Source: JAAXGX01 sp965203565
GTDB lineage: Bacteria > Acidobacteriota > Vicinamibacteria > Vicinamibacterales > UBA8438
Direction: 5' to 3'
Length of the DNA: 64,000 bases
Assembly (NCBI GenBank): GCA_965203565.1
Contig: OZ241896.1
Span: 2,852,001-2,916,000 of the forward strand
This document shows, piece after piece, positions 8,658-15,997 of the stretch. The notes beneath the pieces were generated by a model, which worked only from the letters and a program-made list of their open reading frames with translations, was not told where the DNA came from and did no database searches. How positions within the stretch are numbered: the first letter of the stretch is position 1; every line of letters begins with the position of its first letter. A program made the translations under genes and the position numbers.

Positions 8658-10898
8658 CTATCGGGCGCCCGCCGTTGCGACGTTGTCCATGGCGTCGGCG
8701 GCGCGAATGGCGAGCAGGGGGAGCTGCTCGCGGGCGATCGTCACCCGGAAGCGCTCCGTCCTGGAATCGGCGATCCCGTCGAGCGGATGCAGCAGTCGCC
8801 AGTGCTCCGCGTCGAGCGAGTACTCGACGTTGCGTACGGGAGAGTGGCTGTCGCTGACCGTGAACGCGACGGCCGCCCGGTCCGCCTCCGCGCGCGGCGC
8901 TTCAACGTCGATGCGGGGGGGCGAGTTGTCGACGTCGAACGGCGTGCTCTGGATCAGTCCCTCCAGGGCCGCGCCGGGCGCGTTCGAGGCGGCGTCGGAC
9001 GCCACGATCCGCACCAGGTAGGCGCCGTCGGGCGCCGACGTGGTGTCCCACGCGAAGATCGAGCGGGCGAGGCCGGTCCGGAGCGTCCGCCACCGGGCGT
9101 CCGTCTCGGCCCGGTACAGCACGTCGAAGCGCAGCGCGTCGCCGTTCGGGTCGCGGGCGGTCCAGACGAACGTCCGGAGCCCCTTGCGGTGGACGCGCCG
9201 CCCCCGCGCGGCGGCTTGCGGCGCGCCGCCGTTCGCCGCAGCGCCGGCGGCGCCGCCGGTCCGGGCGCCGCCTTCGTCGAGGCCGTCGATCGGCGGATCG
9301 TTGCTCGGGTACGGCCGCTGGAACGCCACGCCCGGTTCGTGCACCGTCAGCGCCGTGAACTCGGGCCGCAGGTTCTGCGGCAGGTAGGCGGCGGTGACCG
9401 TCCGGACGGTCGGCGTATCGGACTCGCCGCCGAGCTCGGCTTTCCACTGCAGGTACCGCGCCCGGGGACTGGCGATCTGCGAGCCGTCCGGATCGGTGTA
9501 GGCGGACGACCAGGGACTCCAGGCGGCGTTCGGCGCGGACGTGTTGCCCGAGCGGGTGAACAGCCGGACGGCGCTGTCGCCCGGAGTCGCCGCGCGCCAC
9601 CGGAGGGCGCCCCACGCCGCGACCGTCTTCGCGTCGCGCACCTCCGATACGTACGTGCCGGCCGGCGCCCGGCCGGCCGCCAGCCGATAGAGCTTGCCGG
9701 GGTTCGCCGTCACGTAGTACCGCACGCCGTCCGCGCCGGCCGCGAAGGCGGTCACCTGCCTGGCGGGGACGCGCTTGAGCAGCTCCACCCGCGGCGGCTC
9801 GCCCGACACCCTGAACAGCTTGCCGTCGCCGCCGGTCCCGATGATCAGGCCGCCGTCCGCGTCCGGCGCGACGTCGTACGGCGTGTCGTCCGACGACTCC
9901 CAGACCGTCGTCCAGACGCCGTCCGGGTCTATCCGGTACACGGCGCCCCGTTCGGGGGGCGACTCCCGCGGCGCAGGCGGCGGCGGCGGGGGCGCGGCCG
10001 GGGCCCGCGCGGCGTCGCCCGTGACGACCGCCGTGACGGTGGTCGTGGTGGATACGGTCGCGGTGGCGGGCGACGCCGCGGGAGCGGGGGACGGCGCGGG
10101 TCGGCTGCGCGCGGGCGACCGGCCGACGGCGACCGCGTACAGCGCGCCGCCGGCCGCCGCGCGCAGCGCCCGGATCTCCGCGTACGGCGAGTCCAGAAGC
10201 ACGAAGCCGCGCCCGTCGCGGCCGATCCGGACCACCTGCCCCGGCGAGCCGGTGCCGGCCAGCAGGTTGCCGTCGGGATCGAACGCCAGCGCGAGGACGT
10301 GCGCCGCGCCGGCGTCGTAGAACAGGCTGGTTTCGCCGTCCTGCGCGATCCGGTGGATCCGCCCCGGATCGCCGGTGGCGACGTACGCGCCGCCGGCGCC
10401 GTCGCCGGCTATCGCCCAGACGTACCGCTCGTCGGGGTCGAACGCCGTTTCGGCGCGGCCGTCCCGGACGCGCAGCACCGAGCCGTCGGGCGACGTGCCG
10501 ACCAGCGCCTCGCCGGGGCCGGTCGGATGGACGGCGTGGACGTTCTGCTCGTCGGCCTCGAACACCGTCGACCCGGCGCCGTCCGGACCGACGCGGAACA
10601 CCCGGCCGTCGCCGCCGCCGCCGATCCAGAGCGTCCCGCCGTCGAGGGCGACCGACCAGAGCAGCGGCGCCGTCGCGTCGTACAGCACCTCGGCGGCCGG
10701 CGCCAGGGTCAACTGCCCGTCGGCGTCGATCGAGACGTTGTCGGCCTCGCCCCGCAGGAACTCCTCCTGGGTGGACACCCGCCAGAAGACCGGCGACGAG
10801 GCGTGGACGACGACGATCGCGACGATCGACAAGACGGCCGGCAGGGCGATCGCCGCGAGGCGGATGCCGGCCGGCCGGCCGGCGCGGGCGCCGGTCAT
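8658..10898 (-). CDS. Large exported beta-propeller/Ig-like protein
   Basis: 746 residues from ATG 10898. One N-terminal hydrophobic segment (ALPAVLSIVAIVVVHASSP) acts as signal or anchor. Residues about 45-450 hold propeller-like repeats of the GGGGDGRVFRVGPDG kind, interrupted by a low-complexity Thr/Ala/Pro stretch. The C-terminal part has fibronectin/Ig-like beta domains (TFVWTARDPNGDALRFDVLY; FTVSDSHSPVRNVEYSLD). No enzyme motif was seen. Before insertion of MITE A the ATG overlapped the TGA of the S55 peptidase gene (see findings), so the two were probably made together. The element now lies 10 bp upstream of the start codon. Confidence 0.75.
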   Translation of the reverse strand: MTGARAGRPAGIRLAAIALPAVLSIVAIVVVHASSPVFWRVSTQEEFLRGEADNVSIDADGQLTLAPAAEVLYDATAPLLWSVALDGGTLWIGGGGDGRVFRVGPDGAGSTVFEADEQNVHAVHPTGPGEALVGTSPDGSVLRVRDGRAETAFDPDERYVWAIAGDGAGGAYVATGDPGRIHRIAQDGETSLFYDAGAAHVLALAFDPDGNLLAGTGSPGQVVRIGRDGRGFVLLDSPYAEIRALRAAAGGALYAVAVGRSPARSRPAPSPAPAASPATATVSTTTTVTAVVTGDAARAPAAPPPPPPAPRESPPERGAVYRIDPDGVWTTVWESSDDTPYDVAPDADGGLIIGTGGDGKLFRVSGEPPRVELLKRVPARQVTAFAAGADGVRYYVTANPGKLYRLAAGRAPAGTYVSEVRDAKTVAAWGALRWRAATPGDSAVRLFTRSGNTSAPNAAWSPWSSAYTDPDGSQIASPRARYLQWKAELGGESDTPTVRTVTAAYLPQNLRPEFTALTVHEPGVAFQRPYPSNDPPIDGLDEGGARTGGAAGAAANGGAPQAAARGRRVHRKGLRTFVWTARDPNGDALRFDVLYRAETDARWRTLRTGLARSIFAWDTTSAPDGAYLVRIVASDAASNAPGAALEGLIQSTPFDVDNSPPRIDVEAPRAEADRAAVAFTVSDSHSPVRNVEYSLDAEHWRLLHPLDGIADSRTERFRVTIAREQLPLLAIRAADAMDNVATAGAR

Positions 10899-10908
10899 CC
10901 GCCCTCGA

Positions 10909-11066
10909 CAGCCCGTGGTGGAACCCCGCGTCGCGCCGAGAGCAGCGAGGCGCCCGGCTGACAAGGCGTGAGGAGGGCGCATATTGGGCATACGCAACCG
11001 ACGAACAACGCCGTCAGGCGGGATGCATCGCCGCTCGAATGCAGCGGGGTCTTTCACCACGGGCTG
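10909..11066 (+). mobile_element. MITE A, 158-bp fold-back element between the S55 peptidase and propeller genes
   Basis: Ends are CAGCCCGTGGTG and CACCACGGGCTG. A perfect 4-bp duplication TCGA lies at 10905-10908 and 11067-11070. Inner stretches are also inversely complementary (CCCCGC with GCGGGG, GCGCCCGGCTGAC with GTCAGGCGGG), so most of the element can fold into one long hairpin with a loop containing GCGCATATTGGGCATACGC. It has no transposase ORF. Near-identical copies lie at 19948, 56398 and 58973. Confidence 0.9.
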
Positions 11067-12895
11067 TCGACGTCGAACGACAGGACCCGTGAGCCGGAGA
11101 CTGCGTAACCGGTCCGGATCTCCCACTCGCCGAGCGTCGCCCGGCCGAGGCGGCGGAGTCCGCTGCCGCTGCGGTCTCCTTCGAGCACCGCGAGCACCGA
11201 CGGCGGCAGCGCCGGCAGCGCCGCGTCGCTCACGACCGCGCCCGGCTGGGCGCTCGTCAGCCGCACGTAGATCCGGTCGTTGCGCGGCGCCTCGTTCAAC
11301 GTCCGGATGACCTGACCGATCGTGTCGGGCGTCCGCGCCGATCGCCCTTCGCGCGACTCCCGCGCGGCGAGTTGCGGCGCGTCCGACACCACCAGCTCCA
11401 GCCGCCCCGCCGCCTGGGGCGGGACGCCGACCAGGACGGTTTCGATCAGGGCGTCGCCGCGGAAGCTGCGGGCGAGCACGTGGAGCCTGACCGTTTCGCC
11501 CGCGGCGACGCGCGGCGCGTCGAGCCAGGCGCGCTCGATGGCGGCCGTCCGCGGCCGCTCCCACGCCGTGATTCCGACGGCGATCCCGTCGATCTCGACC
11601 GGCGCTATCGCGTTGTTCAGGAGAGTGGTCAGCGGATTCGCGATCGCCCCGGCGGCGCTGACCAGGGCGGTTTCGCCGCTGTAGACGTCCTCGAACGTGA
11701 CGTCGGCGTGGCCGCGGACGCGCGTGGCGCTGGCGACCGCGTAGGTCGATGCGCCGAGCTCGCGGGTCCACGAGCGCAGCGTGCTCAGCACCCCGGTGTA
11801 CGTCAGGAGCGGCGTGAACAGCTGGTCCTCGACCACCTCGAACGCGAACGCGCGCGCCAAGCCGCGCTCCGGCGCGTCGAGCGTCACGCGGACCGGAATC
11901 ATCTCCGGACCCGGCCCGAGCGCGCCGAAGATCCCGGCGGCGCGGTCCTGATCCAGGGCGCCGACGACCTCGCCGATGGCGGCGATCTTCGACGACAGCG
12001 CCAGGCTCGGCAGCAGCGTCGTCACGGAGGCCCGGGTCATCGCGAACCGGATCGGGCCGAGGTTGTAGAACGGATGGCCGAACGCATGGACCCGGCCGTC
12101 CTCCACCAGGGTCACCGTGCCGGCGCCGGCCATCGTCAGGTCGCCCCGCACCAGCGCGGCCCCGATCGGATCGCCCGGCTGGAGCGGTTTCCCGGACCCG
12201 GCGGGCGGCGCCGCCTGACCGCCGCCGATCGCGGTGACGAATCCGCCGGCGTCGAACGCCGACGCCCAGAGCGCCTGGACCTGCGGATCGAACCCGCTCA
12301 GCACCACCGGCGTCGCGATCGGCCGCAGCAGCGTTTCCGGACGTCGCCCATCGGCGTGAAGCAGCCCGGAAGCCCGGACGTGTTCGGGCCGGAGCGCGAA
12401 CGGCCGCCCCGGGTCCAGCGCTCCGCGGAGCGCGGCGCCGAGCGCCGGAGCGGTGACCGGAAACGGCGGCGGCCGGACGGCGGCGCGCGCCGTCCGCATC
12501 CGGTTCGCGTTGGCCGCCACCATCTCCCCGATCGGCGTGATGCCGGCGATCGGCGCCTTCGGGAACGATCCGAGCGCATACGAGACGGCGCCGACCAGCC
12601 GGCCGTCGACGTAGACCGGGCTCCCGCTCATACCCTGCATCACCCCGGTCTCCGCCAGCGGACCGCCCGACAGCCGGGCGAGGATGACGTCGCGCCGCGG
12701 ACCCAGGACGTTCCGGAGGACGCCGAGGATCTCGACGCCGAACTCCTCGCGGCGCGATCCGTCGAACACCGTGACGCCGACGCCGCGCATGCCGGCCCGG
12801 ACCTCGTCCACCGGCATCCGGGCGGTCGCGGCCGGAAGGTGCGCGGCGCAGACGGCGGCCAGGGAGAGCGCGGCGAGCGGCCGGAGCGGTTTCAT
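11054..12895 (-). CDS. S55 (SpoIVB-like) serine peptidase family protein
   Basis: 613 residues with a signal peptide (LAALSLAAVCAAHLPAATA). The N-terminal third contains GMSGSPVYVDGRLVGAVSYA, the S55 active-site Ser region, and mid-protein HAFGHPFYNLGPIRF, a motif shared by SpoIVB-type peptidases. The C-terminal half is beta-rich and unassigned. It is probably a periplasmic peptidase or regulator. Its last codons (Ser-Pro-Trp-stop) are supplied by the end of MITE A. Without the element the gene would end Val-Glu-Gly-Gly-stop, overlapping the next gene by ATGA. Confidence 0.85.
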   Translation of the reverse strand: MKPLRPLAALSLAAVCAAHLPAATARMPVDEVRAGMRGVGVTVFDGSRREEFGVEILGVLRNVLGPRRDVILARLSGGPLAETGVMQGMSGSPVYVDGRLVGAVSYALGSFPKAPIAGITPIGEMVAANANRMRTARAAVRPPPFPVTAPALGAALRGALDPGRPFALRPEHVRASGLLHADGRRPETLLRPIATPVVLSGFDPQVQALWASAFDAGGFVTAIGGGQAAPPAGSGKPLQPGDPIGAALVRGDLTMAGAGTVTLVEDGRVHAFGHPFYNLGPIRFAMTRASVTTLLPSLALSSKIAAIGEVVGALDQDRAAGIFGALGPGPEMIPVRVTLDAPERGLARAFAFEVVEDQLFTPLLTYTGVLSTLRSWTRELGASTYAVASATRVRGHADVTFEDVYSGETALVSAAGAIANPLTTLLNNAIAPVEIDGIAVGITAWERPRTAAIERAWLDAPRVAAGETVRLHVLARSFRGDALIETVLVGVPPQAAGRLELVVSDAPQLAARESREGRSARTPDTIGQVIRTLNEAPRNDRIYVRLTSAQPGAVVSDAALPALPPSVLAVLEGDRSGSGLRRLGRATLGEWEIRTGYAVSGSRVLSFDVDSPW

Positions 12896-13055
12896 GGCGC
12901 AGGGACCACGGGGTTCGGTTGTGTATAGCGGACGGGGCGCGCGGGGTCAAGGACGCCGTGTCTGTCGGCGTGGTCCGCACGCTGACTCGCCGGTCGCTGA
13001 TCAACGCTAGAATTGCTTCATGAAAACGAACCTCGTCAGGGTCAGGAGAAGACCG

Positions 13056-14303
13056 ATGCTGAAACGAACGTTGCCCGCCGTGCTCGCGGCGGCGGCGCTG
13101 GGGGGTGCGGCGGCGGCGCAGGAGACCGAGCGGCGGGTGGACTGCCTCGACTGCGAGCCGTCCGACGTCCTGTCCGGCGAACCGCAGGTGTTCCACACCC
13201 AGGAGCAGACGTTTCGCGTAGTGCCGATGAAGGGACTGTCGCGGCCGTGGTCGCTCGCGTTCCTGCCGAACGGCGACCTGCTGATCACGGAGCACGTGGG
13301 GCGACTCCGGATCGTGCGGGACGGCGTGCTCGACCCGGAGCCGCTGGCCGGCGTTCCGGAGGTGTTCACCATCCGGCGGAAAGGGCTGATGGACGTAGCG
13401 CTCCACCCCCGTTTCGAGGAGAACCAGTTCGTCTACTTCACCTACCACCGGCGGAGCCCGGAGCACCGGATGGCCGGCACGCCGGTCCTCGCGCGGGGGA
13501 AGTTCGACGGGCGCGGCGCGGTGATGGAGATGCGCGACCTGTTCGTGTCGGACGCCGCGTACTCGGGGACGGCGCAGACCTCGCGCATCACGTTCGGTCC
13601 GGACGGAAAGGTGTACATGGTGGTGGGGGTTCCCACCCGCAACCCGGTCGGCAAGGCCGAGAGCGCCCAGGACCCGGCCGACCACGCCGGCAAGGTGCTC
13701 CGGCTCAACGACGACGGGACGGTCCCCGACGACAATCCGTTCGTCGGGACGCCGGGCCACCGGCCGGAGATCTGGGCGTTCGGCATCCGCAACGCGAACG
13801 GGCTGGCGTTCCACCCGGAGACCGGAGAACTGTGGGAGACCGAGAACGGCCCGCAGGGGGGCGACGAGGTGAACGTCATCCGCGCCGGCCGGAACTACGG
13901 CTGGCCGGTCGTCTCGTACGGGCGGTCGTACTCGGGCGACAGGACCGGAACCGACACCGGACCGCACAGGCCGCGGCCGTGGGCGGAAGGGTTCGAGGAC
14001 CCGTTCTTCTTCTGGAGTCCGTCGATCTCGCCGGCCGGGATGATGTTCTACACCGGCGACCGGTTCCCGGCCTGGAAGGGCGACCTGTTCGTCGGCGCCC
14101 TGCGCGGGGCGGAGCTTCAGCGGCTGGTCTTCAACGACCGCGGGCTGCTCGTCCGCCAGCAGTCGCTGCTGCGCGAGCTCAAGCAGCGGATCCGCGAGGT
14201 GAAGCAGGGGCCGGACGGCCTGATCTACCTGCTGACCGACGAGGAGGACGGCGCGCTGCTGCGCCTCGAGCCGGTGGAGGACCCGGAGCCGGCCGCCGAT
14301 TGA
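13056..14303 (+). CDS. Secreted PQQ-dependent sugar dehydrogenase (soluble GDH/YliI family)
   Basis: 415 residues from the ATG at 13056, which has AGGAGA 9 bp upstream. An in-frame ATG at 13020 would add 12 residues, but 13056 gives a cleaner signal peptide (LKRTLPAVLAAAALGGAAAA). The body has the features of the GSDH six-bladed propeller: RPWSLAFLPNGDLLITEH, KGLMDVALHPRFEEN, AFGIRNANGLAFHPETGELW and ENGPQGGDEVN. The family oxidises aldose sugars in the periplasm with PQQ, although many members have unknown substrates. Its TGA lies inside the -35 box of the aromatic operon promoter. Confidence 0.9.
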   Translation: MLKRTLPAVLAAAALGGAAAAQETERRVDCLDCEPSDVLSGEPQVFHTQEQTFRVVPMKGLSRPWSLAFLPNGDLLITEHVGRLRIVRDGVLDPEPLAGVPEVFTIRRKGLMDVALHPRFEENQFVYFTYHRRSPEHRMAGTPVLARGKFDGRGAVMEMRDLFVSDAAYSGTAQTSRITFGPDGKVYMVVGVPTRNPVGKAESAQDPADHAGKVLRLNDDGTVPDDNPFVGTPGHRPEIWAFGIRNANGLAFHPETGELWETENGPQGGDEVNVIRAGRNYGWPVVSYGRSYSGDRTGTDTGPHRPRPWAEGFEDPFFFWSPSISPAGMMFYTGDRFPAWKGDLFVGALRGAELQRLVFNDRGLLVRQQSLLRELKQRIREVKQGPDGLIYLLTDEEDGALLRLEPVEDPEPAAD

Positions 14304-14329
14304 CAGCGCGCCGCGGCGTCTGGTAGATT
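14300..14329 (+). promoter_or_regulatory. Sigma70-type promoter of the aromatic amino-acid operon
   Basis: TTGACA (14300-14305), 18-bp spacer, TAGATT (14324-14329). The -35 box is a perfect consensus, rare in such GC-rich DNA. The expected start site near 14336-14340 coincides with the ATG of the leader ORF at 14340, so the leader would be translated from a leaderless or nearly leaderless transcript. Confidence 0.75.
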
Positions 14330-14339
14330 CCACGCTCGT

Positions 14340-14441
14340 ATGGTCTCCGGTCAGGTTCCGGCGGGCGCGCGTTGCGGCATCACCCCGATCCGGCGGTGGC
14401 GCTACGCGTTCAGCGTGCCCGTTGGAGGGGCTGCCGCGTAG
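14340..14441 (+). CDS. Leader peptide of the aromatic operon (Trp-Tyr-Phe attenuator)
   Basis: 33 codons and a stop (ATG 14340, TAG 14439-14441). The middle reads ITPIRRWRYAFSVPV, with Trp, Tyr and Phe codons within five codons (14397-14411). The DNA just after these codons (GGAGGGGCTGCC, 14425-14436) can pair with the 5' arm of the terminator at 14481, as an antiterminator would. Position, codon content and competing hairpins together indicate transcription attenuation sensing aromatic amino acids. It is new from this reading, not matched to a named leader family. Confidence 0.7.
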   Translation: MVSGQVPAGARCGITPIRRWRYAFSVPVGGAAA

Positions 14442-14480
14442 GCCGACAGGTCGGCATCGTTACAGACGCCACGGACTGCC

Positions 14481-14518
14481 AAGCCCCTTCAGCCGCAACG
14501 GTTGAAGGGGCTTTTTTT
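14481..14518 (+). terminator. Intrinsic terminator acting as attenuator before aroDE
   Basis: AAGCCCCTTCA (14481-14491) pairs with TGAAGGGGCTT (14503-14513), with further inner pairing around CCGCAACGG and seven T in a row at 14512-14518. It lies between the leader peptide and the first structural gene, so termination here would silence the whole operon. A smaller hairpin GCCGAC-AG-GTCGGC (14442-14455) directly follows the leader stop. Confidence 0.85.
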
Positions 14519-14533
14519 GTGAGGCGCCGACGA

Positions 14534-15997
14534 GTGCGAGCGAGGGTGTGCGCGACGGTGACGGGCCGGACGACGGCGGAGCTCCGGGTCCGCCGCGACG
14601 CGGCCGTAGCGGCGGGGGCGGATCTGGTCGAGTTGCGCCTCGATCACGTGGAGGACCCCGACGCGCCTGGGGCGCTGGCCGGACGGACGGCGCCGGTGGT
14701 GGTGACGTGCCGTCCTCCGCGGGAGGGGGGGCGGTTCCGCGGCGCGGAAGCGGAGCGCCGCACGCTGCTGGAGCAGGCGATCGATCTCGGCGCGGAGTAC
14801 GTCGACCTGGAATGGCGAGCCGGTTTCGACGACCTGATCCGCCGGCGGCGCGGGCGGAACGTCGTGCTGTCGCTCCACGACTTCGATCGCGCGCCCGGCG
14901 ACCTCGCCGACCGGTATCGGGCGATGCGCGCGACCGGCGCCGAGATGGTGAAGGTCGCCGTCCGCGTCCGGAGCCTGACCGAAGCGCTGGCCCTGCCGGA
15001 TGTCGGCGCCGGCGACCCGGGGCGGGTGATCGTCGCGATGGGGCCGTCCGGCGTCGTATCCCGCATCCTGCCGGATCGGTTCGGATCGGCCTGGACCTAC
15101 GCCGGCGAGGGCGTCGCGCCGGGACAGGTCGGCCTCTCGCGCCTGCTCGACGAGTTCCGGGTGCGGGAAGTCTCGGATTCGACCGCCCTGTACGGCGTCC
15201 TCGGCGCGCCGGTCAGCCGCTCGGCGTCGCCCGCCATGCACAACGCGGGGTTCGCGGCCGTCGGGCGCGATGCGGTCTACCTGCCCCTGGAGGCGGCGGA
15301 CGTCGACGACTTCCGGACGTTCGCGGAGAAGACGGGGCTGCGCGGCGCCAGCGTGACCGCGCCGTTCAAGGAGGCGGCTGCGCCGCTGCTCGCCGAGGCC
15401 GACCCGCTCGTCCGGCGGATCGGCGCCGTCAACACCGTGCGGATCGCCGGCGACGGGTGGGAGGGGATCAACACCGACGTCCCGGGGCTGCTGGAGCCGC
15501 TCGCCGGCCGGATCGCGCTCGCCGGCTGCCGGGCGGCGGTGATCGGCGCAGGCGGCGCCGCCCGCGCCGCGGCGGTGGCGCTGGCCGGCGAGGGGGCGCA
15601 GGTCACCGTCCGCGCCCGCAACCCGGAGCGCGCCGCCGGCGTGGCGAAGCTGGTCGGCGGGACGGCCGGCCGGCTGCCGCCGCCGCCCGGCTCGTGGGAC
15701 CTGCTGGTCAACGCGACGCCGGCCGGCGCCGCCCCGGACGTCGACGGCTCCCCGCTGCCTGACGGTCCGTTCGACGGCCAGCTGGTGTACGACCTGGTCT
15801 ACGACCCGCCGACGACCAGACTGATGGCCGATGCGGCGGCGGCCGGCTGCGCTGCGATCGGCGGGTTGCCGATGCTCGTGGCGCAGGCGGTCCGGCAGTT
15901 CGCATGGTGGACCGGCGCAGCCGCTCCGCCGGGCCTGTTCGCAGCCGCGGCGCAGCGCCGGCTGGCGGCGGTGGAGCCGCGCGAGGCGGCGGGATGA
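14534..15997 (+). CDS. aroDE: Bifunctional 3-dehydroquinate dehydratase (type I)/shikimate dehydrogenase
   Basis: About 487 residues. The N-terminal half is a type I dehydroquinase: VCATVTGR start, His in LSLHDFD and the Schiff-base Lys in GAEMVKVAV. The C-terminal half is AroE: GAPVSRSASPAMHNAGF, the catalytic Lys in VTAPFKEAA, NTDVPG, and a nucleotide-binding AVIGAGGAARAAA. The fusion catalyses two successive shikimate-pathway steps, as in plants and some bacteria. The start is uncertain. GTG at 14534 gives the usual N-terminus, while GTG at 14519 and 14546 are also in frame. It is the first gene of the operon behind the attenuator and overlaps trpE by ATGA. Confidence 0.9.
   Translation: MRARVCATVTGRTTAELRVRRDAAVAAGADLVELRLDHVEDPDAPGALAGRTAPVVVTCRPPREGGRFRGAEAERRTLLEQAIDLGAEYVDLEWRAGFDDLIRRRRGRNVVLSLHDFDRAPGDLADRYRAMRATGAEMVKVAVRVRSLTEALALPDVGAGDPGRVIVAMGPSGVVSRILPDRFGSAWTYAGEGVAPGQVGLSRLLDEFRVREVSDSTALYGVLGAPVSRSASPAMHNAGFAAVGRDAVYLPLEAADVDDFRTFAEKTGLRGASVTAPFKEAAAPLLAEADPLVRRIGAVNTVRIAGDGWEGINTDVPGLLEPLAGRIALAGCRAAVIGAGGAARAAAVALAGEGAQVTVRARNPERAAGVAKLVGGTAGRLPPPPGSWDLLVNATPAGAAPDVDGSPLPDGPFDGQLVYDLVYDPPTTRLMADAAAAGCAAIGGLPMLVAQAVRQFAWWTGAAAPPGLFAAAAQRRLAAVEPREAAG

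Noticed and set aside
7395..10961. A 1,188-codon open frame on the plus strand
   Set aside because: It is antisense to the SpmAB-like and propeller genes, extremely Arg/Gly/Pro-rich, and shows no motif. Long antisense frames are expected at this G+C.
10909..11066. The repeated fold-back sequence as a REPIN or riboswitch
   Set aside because: Target duplications and exact restoration of coding frames on removal show that it is an inserted mobile element.
8658..14333. A single 1,891-codon minus-strand frame covering several genes
   Set aside because: Only the part from 10898 down is a real protein. Upstream the frame is antisense or out of frame to the S55 peptidase and sugar dehydrogenase genes.
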